NCBI RefSeq assembly: GCF_001584185.1
Contig: NZ_CP013234.1
Coordinates: 3,906,001-3,970,000, forward strand
Direction of reading: 5' to 3'
Source: Collimonas pratensis
GTDB lineage: Bacteria; Pseudomonadota; Gammaproteobacteria; Burkholderiales; Burkholderiaceae_D
DNA: 64,000 nt
Shown here: positions 42,465 through 51,576 of the stretch, piece by piece
Layout of the letters: the number at the start of each line of letters is the position of its first letter
How positions within the stretch are numbered: the stretch's first letter is position 1
Made by a program: the position numbers and the translations under genes
The notes under the pieces: generated by a model
Seen by the model: the letters and a program-made list of their open reading frames with translations, nothing else
Database searches by the model: none
Told to the model about the DNA's origin: nothing

Positions 42465-42872
42465 CTATTTGCGTACTGATACTAATTCAGTGTTGTTGGA
42501 TTTGCGAAGATGAGTCAGATCGCTCTCACGCCGCTTAAGCAGTTCAGAGGCATCTTGCCATGCAGCGAAATAATGATCGACCAATGCGGCGATCTGAGTT
42601 ATCTGCAAGCGCAGCGCGTCGTTCTCAGAACGCAGTGCCGCTATTAAGTGCTTAGTCTCAGCAGTGGTATCAACTTCTTTTTTCTTTAGCTTGTGCAATA
42701 GCTGAACAATTTCAGGGTTGTATCGATACAGCGCATTTCGGGAAATTCCTGCGCGCTCGCAAAGCGCAGATGCAGTTAGTTCGACGCCGTCACCGGCCAT
42801 CGCCGCCAAAGCCTGAAATAATCGTTGAGCCGAGGACGGGAGTGCGCTTTCCTTCTTAGGTGAGCTATCCAT
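42465..42872 (-). CDS. tnpC: TnpC-like accessory transposition protein
   Basis: A 135-residue protein with an N-terminal helix-turn-helix-like segment (LTASALCERAGISRNALYRY, about 32-51) and a coiled coil (about 65-125). Size and place after the large recombinase match TnpC of Tn554 (about 125 residues), which affects orientation and frequency of transposition. It overlaps the preceding recombinase gene by 8 bp. The 292-bp gap to gajA (42173-42464) shows no gene; a gaj promoter is expected there but none is convincing. Confidence 0.75.
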   Translation of the reverse strand: MDSSPKKESALPSSAQRLFQALAAMAGDGVELTASALCERAGISRNALYRYNPEIVQLLHKLKKKEVDTTAETKHLIAALRSENDALRLQITQIAALVDHYFAAWQDASELLKRRESDLTHLRKSNNTELVSVRK

Positions 42873-44766
42873 TACCAGACTCCTCCGGATTCTGATCTAA
42901 CTTCTGGATGATCAACTGCGCCTCTTGTATGCGCTCCCGTACAATCCTCAGCGTCTGTAAGGGCAACGATATTTCGTTAAGCATATCGTTGCATCGATCA
43001 AGTTGTCCTGTCCAATACGGTCGATGCTTGTTTGAGACTGCAAAGTTGGCACAGTTTGCGCAGGTCGATGGCTCTCTTCGTTCAGTATTAGGTCCCGCAG
43101 CGTTTCCCAAGCAGGCACTAGAATGCTCCCTGTAAATACAGAAACCCCAGTCGCACACACCAAGAGTAAGTCCCACATCGACTAGCATGCGTGCATAAGC
43201 CCTGATCTCAAGCTTCATGCGCGCTCCGCGGAAACGAGGTCGCTTGGATAAAATTTCAGCTCCCGCGCGCCCGGCCAAACCACTGGAGGTGAGCATATGC
43301 TCCCAGGCGCCCGTGGACTGCTCCAGTATCTCGGCATCTATCTCAGCGTTGAGGCGATAATCTGAGCCGCTGTATCCGATATCGGTCGCAGAGCGTTCGC
43401 GGTGCCCTAAGTGTTGCGCCAAGGCAAAAAGTGCTGAACGATCTCGTAACGCGGCATATCGGGCGAACGTTTTGCGACCTTGGTACGCTGATAGCATCCA
43501 AGGTTTATTGTCATGCGTTGGTAAATCAAGCCACAACGCAAGACGATTCAACGAATTGTGCAATCGTTCATTCGACGTTATTGTTAATGTCCCTCGGCAG
43601 GGGACTTGCCACTCACTAGCTCCGCGCGCATGGCTACGACGGAGCCATAGCTGAGGTCGTTGGGCATGCCGACGATGATTTTCCGAGAGCGCCTCAAGTA
43701 CTCGGACGGCTTGAACCGCTGCAGGTGGCGCTACCCATTCATGCGGGCGCCCATGATATTCCGGTTGGCGCTTAAATATCGTCCCAACGATCACAGTGAC
43801 AGCAGTTTTTCCTTCTCCTTGTAGACGCACGCATCCCGCTTCCAAATGTAAGATTTCGCTCAGCCTTGGACCCACCAAATAAGAAATTACGATAAAACAT
43901 GCAGCGTAAAGCATGTCGACTAACTGTGCTAATTCGCTGATTGAGAGAATTGTAGTTGACGTTCCCGGGATTGAGATCGCAGCCCGCCGCAATGCGCGAG
44001 TGGCGGCGTCGTCGCATGCTTTAGCATAGAAGCCACGGGCCATTGCCGCAGCGATTGCATCCGCATAAATATCCCTCGCCTGCAAAATCATTGAACAGCC
44101 GTCCTCAACCAGCCCGATGCTGCGCTGTATGAGAGGGACCGCGATTGCATCCGGCGTATAGGGCCAACGTCGGATGTTCCTGTCACGAACCCCTGCTACC
44201 GTCCCGAGGCTAACCCCAGGAAATGGGTCGAAGCATAGGCCATCGTTAAGCTGAGTACGGAAGCGAAAGAGGTAGATCAAAAGGTACAGATATTTCTGAA
44301 TAGTCGCAGGAGCCAACGTCGCCCGCTTGACGCCCTTACGTTGTGAAATGTAGTACTGAAATTCAAGCAAGGCTTGTGCATTCAGCTGTCCGAAGCTTGC
44401 GTAGCCGGCACTCAGCATCCAGCGAATGAGTTCCCGTAAGTATAAAAAATACCCGACTGTGGTGCTCGCTCGCTGAGCTAAACCTGTGCTCAGCGAGCAG
44501 TTACGGATAAGCGCAATAAGTTGCCGGCTTGTTTCCAGAAGTGCCGCGTATTGGTCATCGGTAAAATTTAAGCCATTCTGCAATCCGAAGTCCCAACGGA
44601 TGATCACTAAACGCGACTCCTCCAATACGTTAGTGGGCTTGAACCGCCAAAGCACATCTGGCCATTCCGAATCTAGGAGAAACCATTCACGATCAAGGTG
44701 ATGATCGAGATCAACGACACGTGCCGTTTGATGAATGAGTGAAATTTTTTGCATCGGATCTGTCAT
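42865..44766 (-). CDS. tnpB: Tyrosine recombinase, TnpB-like (large)
   Basis: A 633-residue site-specific recombinase, close to Tn554 TnpB in length (about 630). Catalytic landmarks: Arg in YLVGPRLSEILHLEAG (about 305), the second Arg box as AYQGRKTFARYAAL (Gln in place of His), the LGHRERSATDIGY box with its Tyr, and a second Tyr in SGSDY. The C-terminus is cysteine-rich (CANCANFAV...), suggesting a zinc-binding tail. It overlaps neighbours on both sides by 4 and 8 bp. Probably acts jointly with the other two recombinases. Confidence 0.85.
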   Translation of the reverse strand: MTDPMQKISLIHQTARVVDLDHHLDREWFLLDSEWPDVLWRFKPTNVLEESRLVIIRWDFGLQNGLNFTDDQYAALLETSRQLIALIRNCSLSTGLAQRASTTVGYFLYLRELIRWMLSAGYASFGQLNAQALLEFQYYISQRKGVKRATLAPATIQKYLYLLIYLFRFRTQLNDGLCFDPFPGVSLGTVAGVRDRNIRRWPYTPDAIAVPLIQRSIGLVEDGCSMILQARDIYADAIAAAMARGFYAKACDDAATRALRRAAISIPGTSTTILSISELAQLVDMLYAACFIVISYLVGPRLSEILHLEAGCVRLQGEGKTAVTVIVGTIFKRQPEYHGRPHEWVAPPAAVQAVRVLEALSENHRRHAQRPQLWLRRSHARGASEWQVPCRGTLTITSNERLHNSLNRLALWLDLPTHDNKPWMLSAYQGRKTFARYAALRDRSALFALAQHLGHRERSATDIGYSGSDYRLNAEIDAEILEQSTGAWEHMLTSSGLAGRAGAEILSKRPRFRGARMKLEIRAYARMLVDVGLTLGVCDWGFCIYREHSSACLGNAAGPNTERREPSTCANCANFAVSNKHRPYWTGQLDRCNDMLNEISLPLQTLRIVRERIQEAQLIIQKLDQNPEESGNG

Positions 44767-46496
44767 CGGAGATCCGGCAACGCCGCCAAATTTTTTCGCA
44801 TCGCCTCTGCCGAAGCGAGCTCAGCACTAGCAAATCGGGGAAGAATATCGTACTCAAGGATGCGTAACTGTGGGGCGTAGACAGCCTCCCAGCGCGCAGG
44901 ATGCATGGTCGTTGCAGCCTGTTTAAGATGATCTTTTGCTTGCAGCAAGCGAGCTAAGGTTAGAGGATCGGAGGTTATGACCGCGTTGGGACAAGTGAAA
45001 CATCCCATAAATTGATTACAAATCTCGCCTCGATGAGAACCAGGAGCTAAGCCCGCGAAGGGGTCACTGCAATCGAAGCCAAACATAGAAACAGCACGAC
45101 CAAAGGATGTTGGGCTGTTTTGGCTAGGTCTAGCCAAAACAACGTCTGGCTTACGCTTCTGAATGTGCCCAACAAAAGCTTGCTGGAGCTCAGCGATACG
45201 AACACGATTTTGTTCGACAACCTCAGGCGTTTCGACATATCGTATCGTTGTTGAAATATGCGCGTGATTGGCAATATTTTTTACCCGTCGCAGATCTCCT
45301 GACGCTCGGTAAAAACTAGTCAGCACGCTTGGACGAATCGAAGCTAGGGAAAAAAGCTGCAAATTGTGCCGCTCGCAAAACGACTTAAGAAGATGTTTTA
45401 CAGCACTGCTCGACAACGAAGTTACTCCGTGAATGCCTTTATAGATAAACAAACGGTCACGCATCTTGGCCGGAGTAAACGGGATGAGCCGCTCGTTCCA
45501 GTCAATTATTTCTTTCACGAGAGCCGGTGGTTCGAAGGGATCCAAGTTACTGAAGGTTCTCCGCTGCATGCCATTCGCTCGCGCCTTGAACCACAGAAGC
45601 GCTTGACGTTCATCGAGCAGCGGAATGGCCTGCAGGCAGTCTCGGCGCAGTTCCACAATAGGGTCGGGATTTCCTGCCGCGTGGATCATAATCGCTAAGT
45701 AGTATGGGAGCAGCGATTCCGCGCGTGGATAAAGGCAAGGTTCGACGCCCTTTAAGCCACCGAAACGCTCAAGGGCGATTCTGATGTCATACATCCCTGA
45801 CTTAGAGAGTTGCGTCGCCATTGGTACAATTCCGCCGCAATTACGATCAATGGACTCTAGAAGCCAGGCGAGCGTACCTTTGGAGCAGCAATCAACTGTT
45901 CGTTGCACGCGGACGGCGTCGCGTCGCGCGCGAATCCCCACAATGTCGCTTTCGCAAGCTCGAAGGATGTCGCGAATCGCGCGCGGCGGCATCTTACTCC
46001 GCGACGGAGTATCCCGATTCCTCCAAGGAAATGGATTGAATGGATATTCGATCTCAGGTAAAACACCTGGCCGGCACCGCTCGATCCATTGGAGCATTTT
46101 GCGGAGAGTTGTATAGGGGCCAGCACGTCCCGATTTAGACCACGGGGAACCGTCCGCCTTGGTTTGAGTGTTAAGCCATTCGACGTAGCGTACGAGCGTA
46201 TTCCCATTCAAATCCGCCAATACCTGGATTACGTTCATTTCGTGAGCGAAGCGCGCAAATACCCTGACGTGAAACCACTGCGTCAAAATTGAATTTTCGG
46301 ATTGCATGCCAATATGGCTCCAAAAGGCCGCCACGAGCTCTGCACAGACATCCTTAGGCAATCCCAACGAACCGAAGTCGATCTCTGTGTTACGAACTAC
46401 TCTTGCTTCATCGAATCGACCAGCATGTCCGGAGCGTGCCTTGTCGAGGTCTACTTTTGGCAACACTCGCCGTATTGGCGTTCGACGATTGCTCAC
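44763..46496 (-). CDS. Second tyrosine-recombinase-like protein of the element
   Basis: A 577-residue phage-integrase-fold protein. The first Arg box is unusual: AAGNPDPIVELRRDCL where TGLRxxEL is expected. The C-terminal box keeps SIRPSVLTSFYRASGD, then IANHAHISTTIRYVETPE with the candidate nucleophile Tyr. A CNQFMGCFTCPNAV cysteine cluster follows. It starts one base after the first recombinase stops and overlaps the third by 4 bp. It may be a partly non-catalytic partner. Three-recombinase sets are also seen in RIT elements. Confidence 0.8.
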   Translation of the reverse strand: MSNRRTPIRRVLPKVDLDKARSGHAGRFDEARVVRNTEIDFGSLGLPKDVCAELVAAFWSHIGMQSENSILTQWFHVRVFARFAHEMNVIQVLADLNGNTLVRYVEWLNTQTKADGSPWSKSGRAGPYTTLRKMLQWIERCRPGVLPEIEYPFNPFPWRNRDTPSRSKMPPRAIRDILRACESDIVGIRARRDAVRVQRTVDCCSKGTLAWLLESIDRNCGGIVPMATQLSKSGMYDIRIALERFGGLKGVEPCLYPRAESLLPYYLAIMIHAAGNPDPIVELRRDCLQAIPLLDERQALLWFKARANGMQRRTFSNLDPFEPPALVKEIIDWNERLIPFTPAKMRDRLFIYKGIHGVTSLSSSAVKHLLKSFCERHNLQLFSLASIRPSVLTSFYRASGDLRRVKNIANHAHISTTIRYVETPEVVEQNRVRIAELQQAFVGHIQKRKPDVVLARPSQNSPTSFGRAVSMFGFDCSDPFAGLAPGSHRGEICNQFMGCFTCPNAVITSDPLTLARLLQAKDHLKQAATTMHPARWEAVYAPQLRILEYDILPRFASAELASAEAMRKNLAALPDLR

Positions 46497-47675
46497 TTAT
46501 TCGCCCTCCGGAAATAAACCATCCAGAGCCTGCTTGATGGAGTCGGCATCCACGACAATTGCGCGAAGGTAACGATCCGTCGTCTCAATACGTTCGTGCC
46601 CCATGAGGACCTTAACAATCAATAGAGGATTGATTGCGACGCCACCGCTTGCCATCTGTTCCAGGCGAGCCAACAACATGCATGCGAAAGTCGCCCGCAA
46701 CAAATGCGTTGTAGCCCTAATCCCGCTAGCCAGACCAGATTTTTGAATCACTCGTTGGTAGGCATTTTTGCTAGCGCGTGAACCGCGTGAATTTATGAAC
46801 AGTTCGGAATAATCTGATGCGCGTCCAGCACGACGTGCTCGCTCCAACCAAGCATGCCGATAGCTCTCGATATACCCTAAAGTCTCATCCAAAAGGCTCG
46901 CTGGCGCTATTACATACCCATCCTTACGGCCTTTTCGTAGAACTTCAATAATCTTGAAGGAGCTTGTATCTAACCCAGCGACCTCATTGCGTTTTAGACG
47001 TAACAACTCACTTACACGTAGACCCGTGTAAAGTTGCCATCGTGCCATCAAATCATAAGGTGGCGGGAGTTTAGCTAAAAGCTCACGCACCTGCTCAGGG
47101 GAAAAAGGCCTCGGCAATGGTTCAAACTGACGCAATACGAAAAGGCTGCGCTCAACCGACTCCAAGGTGCCTTTTCGATTGGGCGCAATGCGTTTTGTGA
47201 CGTTAAAATTATTGTGCCGGCCGCACAAGGGCGAGGTGGTTAACCAACGCATCCGAACTGCCCACTCATAAAATCTAAGTACTCCGCGTACGCGGTGATT
47301 AATAGTAGAAACGCAGTACGGACGCTCAGTATGTGCACTTGCCTCCCGCATCATTCGGTTGCGGTAGGCGACTAAATCAGTGGCATCAGCATCTTTCCAG
47401 CTTATTTCGTTTTGCTCTAGTGTCTCAAACCAGTCGTATAGGATCTCAGCATATGTTCTTACAGTGTCGGTACTGTGGGCACGCAGAACAGCATGCTCAT
47501 GTAGAAACGCCACTGCTGGCTCTATCAGCCGCATGTCAGCCGTAAAAAGCAGAGGAAAGCCCTGCGGTCTCGGTTCCCGCAAAGAAAACGTCAATGCCTG
47601 CTTAGCCGTTTCGCGCAAGCATCCAGGTATCGCGCAAGGTGCAGGCAACGCTGACTTACGAATAAGATGAACCAT
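46497..47675 (-). CDS. tnpA: Tyrosine recombinase, TnpA-like
   Basis: A 392-residue recombinase with a full catalytic set: Arg in [12 protein letters not shown] (about 217), His-x-x-Arg in [13 protein letters not shown] (about 325), the GH box [19 protein letters not shown] with the nucleophilic Tyr (about 368). The N-terminal SAM-like core-binding domain contains [15 protein letters not shown]. Size fits Tn554 TnpA (about 360). It is the first gene of the operon and starts 128 bp inside the right-end site. Confidence 0.87.
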   Translation of the reverse strand: MVHLIRKSALPAPCAIPGCLRETAKQALTFSLREPRPQGFPLLFTADMRLIEPAVAFLHEHAVLRAHSTDTVRTYAEILYDWFETLEQNEISWKDADATDLVAYRNRMMREASAHTERPYCVSTINHRVRGVLRFYEWAVRMRWLTTSPLCGRHNNFNVTKRIAPNRKGTLESVERSLFVLRQFEPLPRPFSPEQVRELLAKLPPPYDLMARWQLYTGLRVSELLRLKRNEVAGLDTSSFKIIEVLRKGRKDGYVIAPASLLDETLGYIESYRHAWLERARRAGRASDYSELFINSRGSRASKNAYQRVIQKSGLASGIRATTHLLRATFACMLLARLEQMASGGVAINPLLIVKVLMGHERIETTDRYLRAIVVDADSIKQALDGLFPEGE

Positions 47676-47803
47676 GTCGAAAATCCAAGACGAAGCGGCA
47701 ATCCTAAATTGAGGGGCAATACCTGCTCTGTCCCTTTCCGGGCAATTCCTGAAATTAAAGCAGAGTTATTAGTATTGCCGGAGCCGCCCACCCAAGCAAG
47801 TGT

Positions 47804-47835
47804 GTTGACAGTTGAGAATGCAACCTTACACCCAT
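47804..47835. other. Right junction: inner 21-bp site candidate and CACCCAT repeat
   Basis: GTTGACAGTTGAGAATGCAA plus a final C (47804-47824) read inward is GTTG-N10-TGTCAAC, matching the left-end motif at both ends. Four bases (CTTA) separate it from CACCCAT (47829-47835), where radC resumes. The gap 47676-47803 holds the upstream region of tnpA. Confidence 0.75.
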
Positions 47836-47981
47836 CGGGCACGCTCGAACCCAGCACCGCCGACCACCAGCTGACGCAAACCCTGAAACAGGCGCTGGAC
47901 CTGATCGGCGTCAGGGTACTGGACCATTTCATCGTTGCCGGCACCCAGGTCTACTCATTTGCGGAGCATGGCCAGCTGTAA
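47836..47981 (+). pseudogene. radC: radC, 3' part separated by the mobile element
   Basis: Encodes the missing C-terminus of Rad[21 protein letters not shown] through VLDHFIVAG to FAEHGQL and TAA at 47979. The JAMM serine, glycine and aspartate (about SAD/TAD) are here. It has no start of its own; translation from within the element is possible only as a chance fusion. Followed 146 bp later by rpmB. Confidence 0.93.
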
Positions 47982-48057
47982 GAGCGGCCAAAGATCGGTC
48001 AAAACAAATTGTTAAATCTTTTAACGCGCAGAAGACACAATTGTTTTCTGCAAGTCG

Positions 48058-48086
48058 TTGAAAAATCTCGTTTTTTTATATATACT
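48058..48086 (+). promoter_or_regulatory. Predicted sigma70 promoter of rpmB-rpmG
   Basis: TTGAAA (48058-48063) and TATACT (48081-48086) with a 17-bp, T-rich spacer, 41 bp before the rpmB ATG. Confidence 0.8.
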
Positions 48087-48127
48087 CTCCTTTTTTCCAG
48101 TTTCGGAAATCTTTTAGGAGTAAAAAC

Positions 48128-48364
48128 ATGGCACGTGTCTGCCAAGTCACCGGGAAGGGGCCGATGGTCGGCAACAACGTTTCCCATGCAAACAACAAGA
48201 CGAAACGTCGCTTTTTGCCTAACTTGCAAAATCGCCGCATTTTCGTTGAGTCTGAAAATCGCTGGGTCTCCCTGCGCTTGTCCAACGCCGGTCTGCGCGT
48301 AATCGACAAAATCGGCATCGATGCCGTGTTGACCGATTTGCGCGCTCGTGGCGAAAAAGTCTAA
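48128..48364 (+). CDS. rpmB: Ribosomal protein bL28
   Basis: Large-subunit ribosomal protein, 78 residues, full length. The family start [20 protein letters not shown] and the basic [18 protein letters not shown] segment are unmistakable. GGAG lies 9 bp before the ATG. It is followed 22 bp later by rpmG, the conserved L28-L33 pair. Confidence 0.98.
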   Translation: MARVCQVTGKGPMVGNNVSHANNKTKRRFLPNLQNRRIFVESENRWVSLRLSNAGLRVIDKIGIDAVLTDLRARGEKV

Positions 48365-48386
48365 CTAGCAGAATAAAGGAAGAATC

Positions 48387-48554
48387 ATGGCGAAATCAGG
48401 CCGCGACAAAATCAAGCTGGAATCGACCGCTGGTACAGGTCATTTCTACACAACTACCAAGAACAAGCGCACAACCCCGGAAAAAATGTCGATCATGAAG
48501 TTCGACCCGAAGGTTCGTAAGCATGTTGAATACAAAGAGACCAAGATCAAGTAA
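48387..48554 (+). CDS. rpmG: Ribosomal protein bL33
   Basis: A 55-residue large-subunit protein: [20 protein letters not shown], then [20 protein letters not shown] and a basic end [13 protein letters not shown]. It has no zinc-binding cysteines, so it is the C-minus form. AAGGAAG precedes the ATG. Operon with rpmB. Confidence 0.98.
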   Translation: MAKSGRDKIKLESTAGTGHFYTTTKNKRTTPEKMSIMKFDPKVRKHVEYKETKIK

Positions 48555-48568
48555 TTGATCTGTGCTCC

Positions 48569-48607
48569 GAAAAGCCCCGCAAGGCATGTTCCTGCGGGGT
48601 TTTTTTA
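48569..48607 (+). terminator. Terminator of rpmB-rpmG
   Basis: AAAAGCCCCGCA and TGCGGGG form the stem, followed by seven T. Confidence 0.92.
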
Positions 48608-48674
48608 CGTCTGCGGCAAACCGGCCTGTCCTAAGCAGACTTGAAGAACGGCCGCAGCACAGAAATTCCAGGCG

Positions 48675-48706
48675 AAAAAAAACGGTCCGATTTGCATGGA
48701 CCGTTT
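48675..48706 (-). terminator. Terminator of the fatty acid desaturase gene
   Basis: On the minus strand AACGGTCC and GGACCGTT pair and are followed by eight T. It lies 55 bp past the desaturase stop. Confidence 0.88.
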
Positions 48707-48760
48707 CCTTGATCAAGACCGCCGCCGCACTGGCAGCGGCGAACCGTCTCTTATGTCAGC

Positions 48761-49954
48761 TCAAGAGTAGCTACGCAGGCGCAGCGAGAAATCCTGCAGC
48801 GACTTGATGCCGGACGCTTCGGCACGTGCGCACCAGTCCTGCAATTGATGCAGCAACTGATCGCGCGTGAAATGCGAACGTTCCCAGATGGCGCCCAGCT
48901 CAACCCGCATTTCGTGCATGGTTTGCAATGCTTTGCTATGCAGGAACAGCTCCGTCAACTGCTGCTTTTGCGGCGCTTCCAGTTTGGTCGGTTCGCGCTG
49001 CAGCAATTTCTTCGAGGACTTCAGGAAAACCGCGCCCTGCTTGGCCTTGTCTGTCAGCTGACCGCGCTCTTCATGCCAGGCATTCTTCAACGACTTGGCG
49101 TACTTGGCCATGACGTCGTAACGGTTGGCGATCACCGATTGCAGGGTATCCAGGTCAGGTACCAGCTTGGCGTGGTTGAACTTCGGCGCCGGCGCAATCT
49201 TCTTGACCTTGGCCAGGCCGCAGATTTCCAGGATCCGGATATACATCCAGCCGATGTCGAACTCGTACCACTTCGACGACAGCTTGGCCGAGGTGCCGAA
49301 TGTATGATGGTTGTTATGCAGCTCTTCGCCGCCGATGATGATGCCGAACGGAATGATGTTGGTGGCAGCGTCATTGCAATCGTAGTTGCGGTAGCCCCAG
49401 TAGTGGCCGATGCCGTTGATGATGCCGGCGGCGGTGATCGGGATCCAGACCATCTGCACTGCCCACACGCTCAGGCCGACCACGCCGAACAGCAGCAGGT
49501 CGATGAACAGCATGGCGACGATGCCGTAAGCGCTGTGCTTGGTATACAGGTTTCTTTCGATCCAGTCGTCCGGTGTGCCATGGCCGAATTTTTCCATGGT
49601 TTCCAGGTTCTTCGATTCAGCGCGGTACAGTTCGGCGCCTTCCCAGAACACTTTCTTGATGCCGCGGGTGACCGGGCTGTGCGGGTCCTCTTCGGTATCG
49701 CACTTGGCGTGGTGCTTGCGATGGATGGATGCCCACTCCTTGGTCACCATGCCAGTCGTCAGCCACAGCCAGAAACGGAAAAAATGACTCGGGATCGCGT
49801 GCAGATCCAGGGCACGGTGTGCCTGGCAACGATGCAGGTAGATAGTCACGGCGGCGATCGTAATGTGCGTCACGACCAGCGTGAACACGACCACCTGCCA
49901 GGCGCTAGCACCTGTTACGCCATTCGATAAGAAATCGAGAATTGCATTGAACAC
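48761..49954 (-). CDS. Membrane fatty acid desaturase (acyl-CoA/delta-9 type)
   Basis: Introduces a double bond into fatty acyl chains at the inner membrane using a di-iron centre. The 397-residue protein has the three His boxes: HRCQAH (about 41), HRKHH (about 78) and HNNHH (about 219), with hydrophobic pairs between them. The soluble C-terminal part (after about 270) is longer than in simple desaturases and helical. Electron donors are not encoded nearby. Regulation by temperature is plausible but not visible. Confidence 0.92.
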   Translation of the reverse strand: MFNAILDFLSNGVTGASAWQVVVFTLVVTHITIAAVTIYLHRCQAHRALDLHAIPSHFFRFWLWLTTGMVTKEWASIHRKHHAKCDTEEDPHSPVTRGIKKVFWEGAELYRAESKNLETMEKFGHGTPDDWIERNLYTKHSAYGIVAMLFIDLLLFGVVGLSVWAVQMVWIPITAAGIINGIGHYWGYRNYDCNDAATNIIPFGIIIGGEELHNNHHTFGTSAKLSSKWYEFDIGWMYIRILEICGLAKVKKIAPAPKFNHAKLVPDLDTLQSVIANRYDVMAKYAKSLKNAWHEERGQLTDKAKQGAVFLKSSKKLLQREPTKLEAPQKQQLTELFLHSKALQTMHEMRVELGAIWERSHFTRDQLLHQLQDWCARAEASGIKSLQDFSLRLRSYS

Positions 49955-50088
49955 TATGTGTACTCCATGTGTAATGAATGATTACGCCACTGCTTGTTTT
50001 AATGTCTGATTTGCAGTGTGTTGCGGGTAAGTTGACGGGTAGTTACCGACCATTTACCCGAAATTCGACTGCAATTGTACCCTGAATA

Positions 50089-51459
50089 TCAGCCGTTTTT
50101 AGGTTTTGGCGCTTCAACCGGGCGATCTAATTGCAAATCCTGTTGTGTATCTGAGTGAAAATTACTTTTATACAATTCATCCTCGTAGACCTTGATCTCA
50201 CGTTTCACATGAGCAACTTTGATCTGCTGAGTCTGCAACACACGCCAAATGGCGCGGTTAACATCTGACAACACATTCAGGCGTCCGTTCTCTGGATCGG
50301 TGATCCAAAATCCGAGCTCTAGCTCTAGCCCATCCGGACCGATCTTCATCAGCAAGGCTTGCGGCAGCACTTCATGGGAGACGCGCTCCACCTCCAGCGC
50401 CGCCTGCTCCAGCATGGTCAATATGCTTTCGACATCATCCTGGTAGACGATCGTCACTTGCGTCGCCAGCCGCAGGATGCGGTTGGTCAGCGAGTAGTTC
50501 TGCACCGAATTGATCATGAAGATCTCGTTCGGGATCACCGTATCGATGCCGTCCAGGCCCTGCAGCACCGTGTAACGGCTATTGATCTGCACCACCTTGC
50601 CGTAGAAAGTACTGACGCCGACCATGTCGCCGATCGCCAGGCTGCGTTCCAATAAGATCACGAAGCCCGATACATAACTGCTGGCGATTTTCTGTAAACC
50701 AAGCCCCAGCGCCACACCAAGTGCGCCGCCGAACACCGACAGCACGGTCAGGTCGATGCCCACCAGCGACAGGCTAAGCAATATCGCGATCAGGATCAGG
50801 AACGCCCGCGCCATGCGCGCCACCACCGTGCGGATCGAGGAATGCATGGTGTTGACCCGCATCAAGCGCTCTTCGATGGTAGCGCCAGCCCACAGCGCGA
50901 TCACCAGGGTCACCAGCACCGACACCAGCGCCTGGATGATCGCCAGCAGCGACACCTTGTAGCGGCCGATCGGCAGCACCGTGCTGTCGAGGTAATCGAA
51001 CAGGTCCGGCCACCAGCCGGTGATGTACAGCAGCAGGCCGATCCAGACCAGCGCGCCGAAACTCTTTTCAAACAGCAGCAGGAACGTGCCGACGCCGCTG
51101 TTGCGCGCAAAAATCCGGCGCAAGACGTAAAACACGAAGCGCATCAGCGCCAGCGAAGCTACCAGCGGCACCATCAGGCGCAGGATATTCACCGGCTGGT
51201 GCCACTTCTGCAAAGCCAGCTTGACCAGCAACAGCAGCAGGAAAGTCAGGATCGGCGTCAGCACCTTGACGAAGCTCCCCAGGCCGATCTGCATCGCCGG
51301 CGGCTGCACGGCGCTGAGCGTGAAAGTGCGGCGCAGCAAGCGCGCCAGCACCCAACCCAAGGCGATGCAGAGCAACAGCAAACCGACTTGCAGCGCCAGT
51401 CCGGGCGCGGCCAGGTTGGTCAGCAAATCGTTGAGCAGGTCCGTGAAAATATCTGGCAT
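50089..51459 (-). CDS. Small-conductance mechanosensitive channel (MscS family)
   Basis: Pressure-gated channel, 456 residues, with about six predicted helices. The pore helix and the following VGVALGLGLQKIASSYVSGFVILLERSLAIGD (core LGLGLQKIASSYVSGFVIL, about 265-283) carry the MscS signature. The cytoplasmic beta domain has YTVLQGLDGIDTVIPN. The extra N-terminal helices place it in the longer MscS-like group. A 119-bp gap separates it from the methyltransferase gene. Confidence 0.92.
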   Translation of the reverse strand: MPDIFTDLLNDLLTNLAAPGLALQVGLLLLCIALGWVLARLLRRTFTLSAVQPPAMQIGLGSFVKVLTPILTFLLLLLVKLALQKWHQPVNILRLMVPLVASLALMRFVFYVLRRIFARNSGVGTFLLLFEKSFGALVWIGLLLYITGWWPDLFDYLDSTVLPIGRYKVSLLAIIQALVSVLVTLVIALWAGATIEERLMRVNTMHSSIRTVVARMARAFLILIAILLSLSLVGIDLTVLSVFGGALGVALGLGLQKIASSYVSGFVILLERSLAIGDMVGVSTFYGKVVQINSRYTVLQGLDGIDTVIPNEIFMINSVQNYSLTNRILRLATQVTIVYQDDVESILTMLEQAALEVERVSHEVLPQALLMKIGPDGLELELGFWITDPENGRLNVLSDVNRAIWRVLQTQQIKVAHVKREIKVYEDELYKSNFHSDTQQDLQLDRPVEAPKPKNG

Positions 51460-51576
51460 GATTTTAGATACGACGTTGTTGCTGAGCGTCTCGGCGTTCT
51501 ATAGTGCTGCGCACTGGGGCGAGCTTGAGACGGCTGTGCCGGGCGCGCTACGGCCCGGCGTTGCACACGATGCGAA

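Larger units (their letters stand above)
33424..47835. mobile_element. Tn554-like recombinase-driven defence island in radC
   Basis: The element lies between two copies of CACCCAT (33424-33430, 47829-47835) inside radC. Inside each copy, 3-4 bp further in, is a 21-bp motif of inward form GTTG-N10-TGTCAAC. The right end carries three tyrosine recombinase genes and a small TnpC-like gene in one operon, and the rest is Gabija-like and Hachiman-like genes, all on the minus strand. Base composition is visibly more AT-rich than flanking genes. Tn554 family elements are known to target radC. The element is about 14.4 kb and encodes eight recognisable genes. Confidence 0.9.

Noticed and set aside
33424..47835. 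The island as an ordinary prophage or ICE
   Set aside because: No phage structural, replication, relaxase or conjugation genes are present; the recombinase set and radC site point to a Tn554-like unit.
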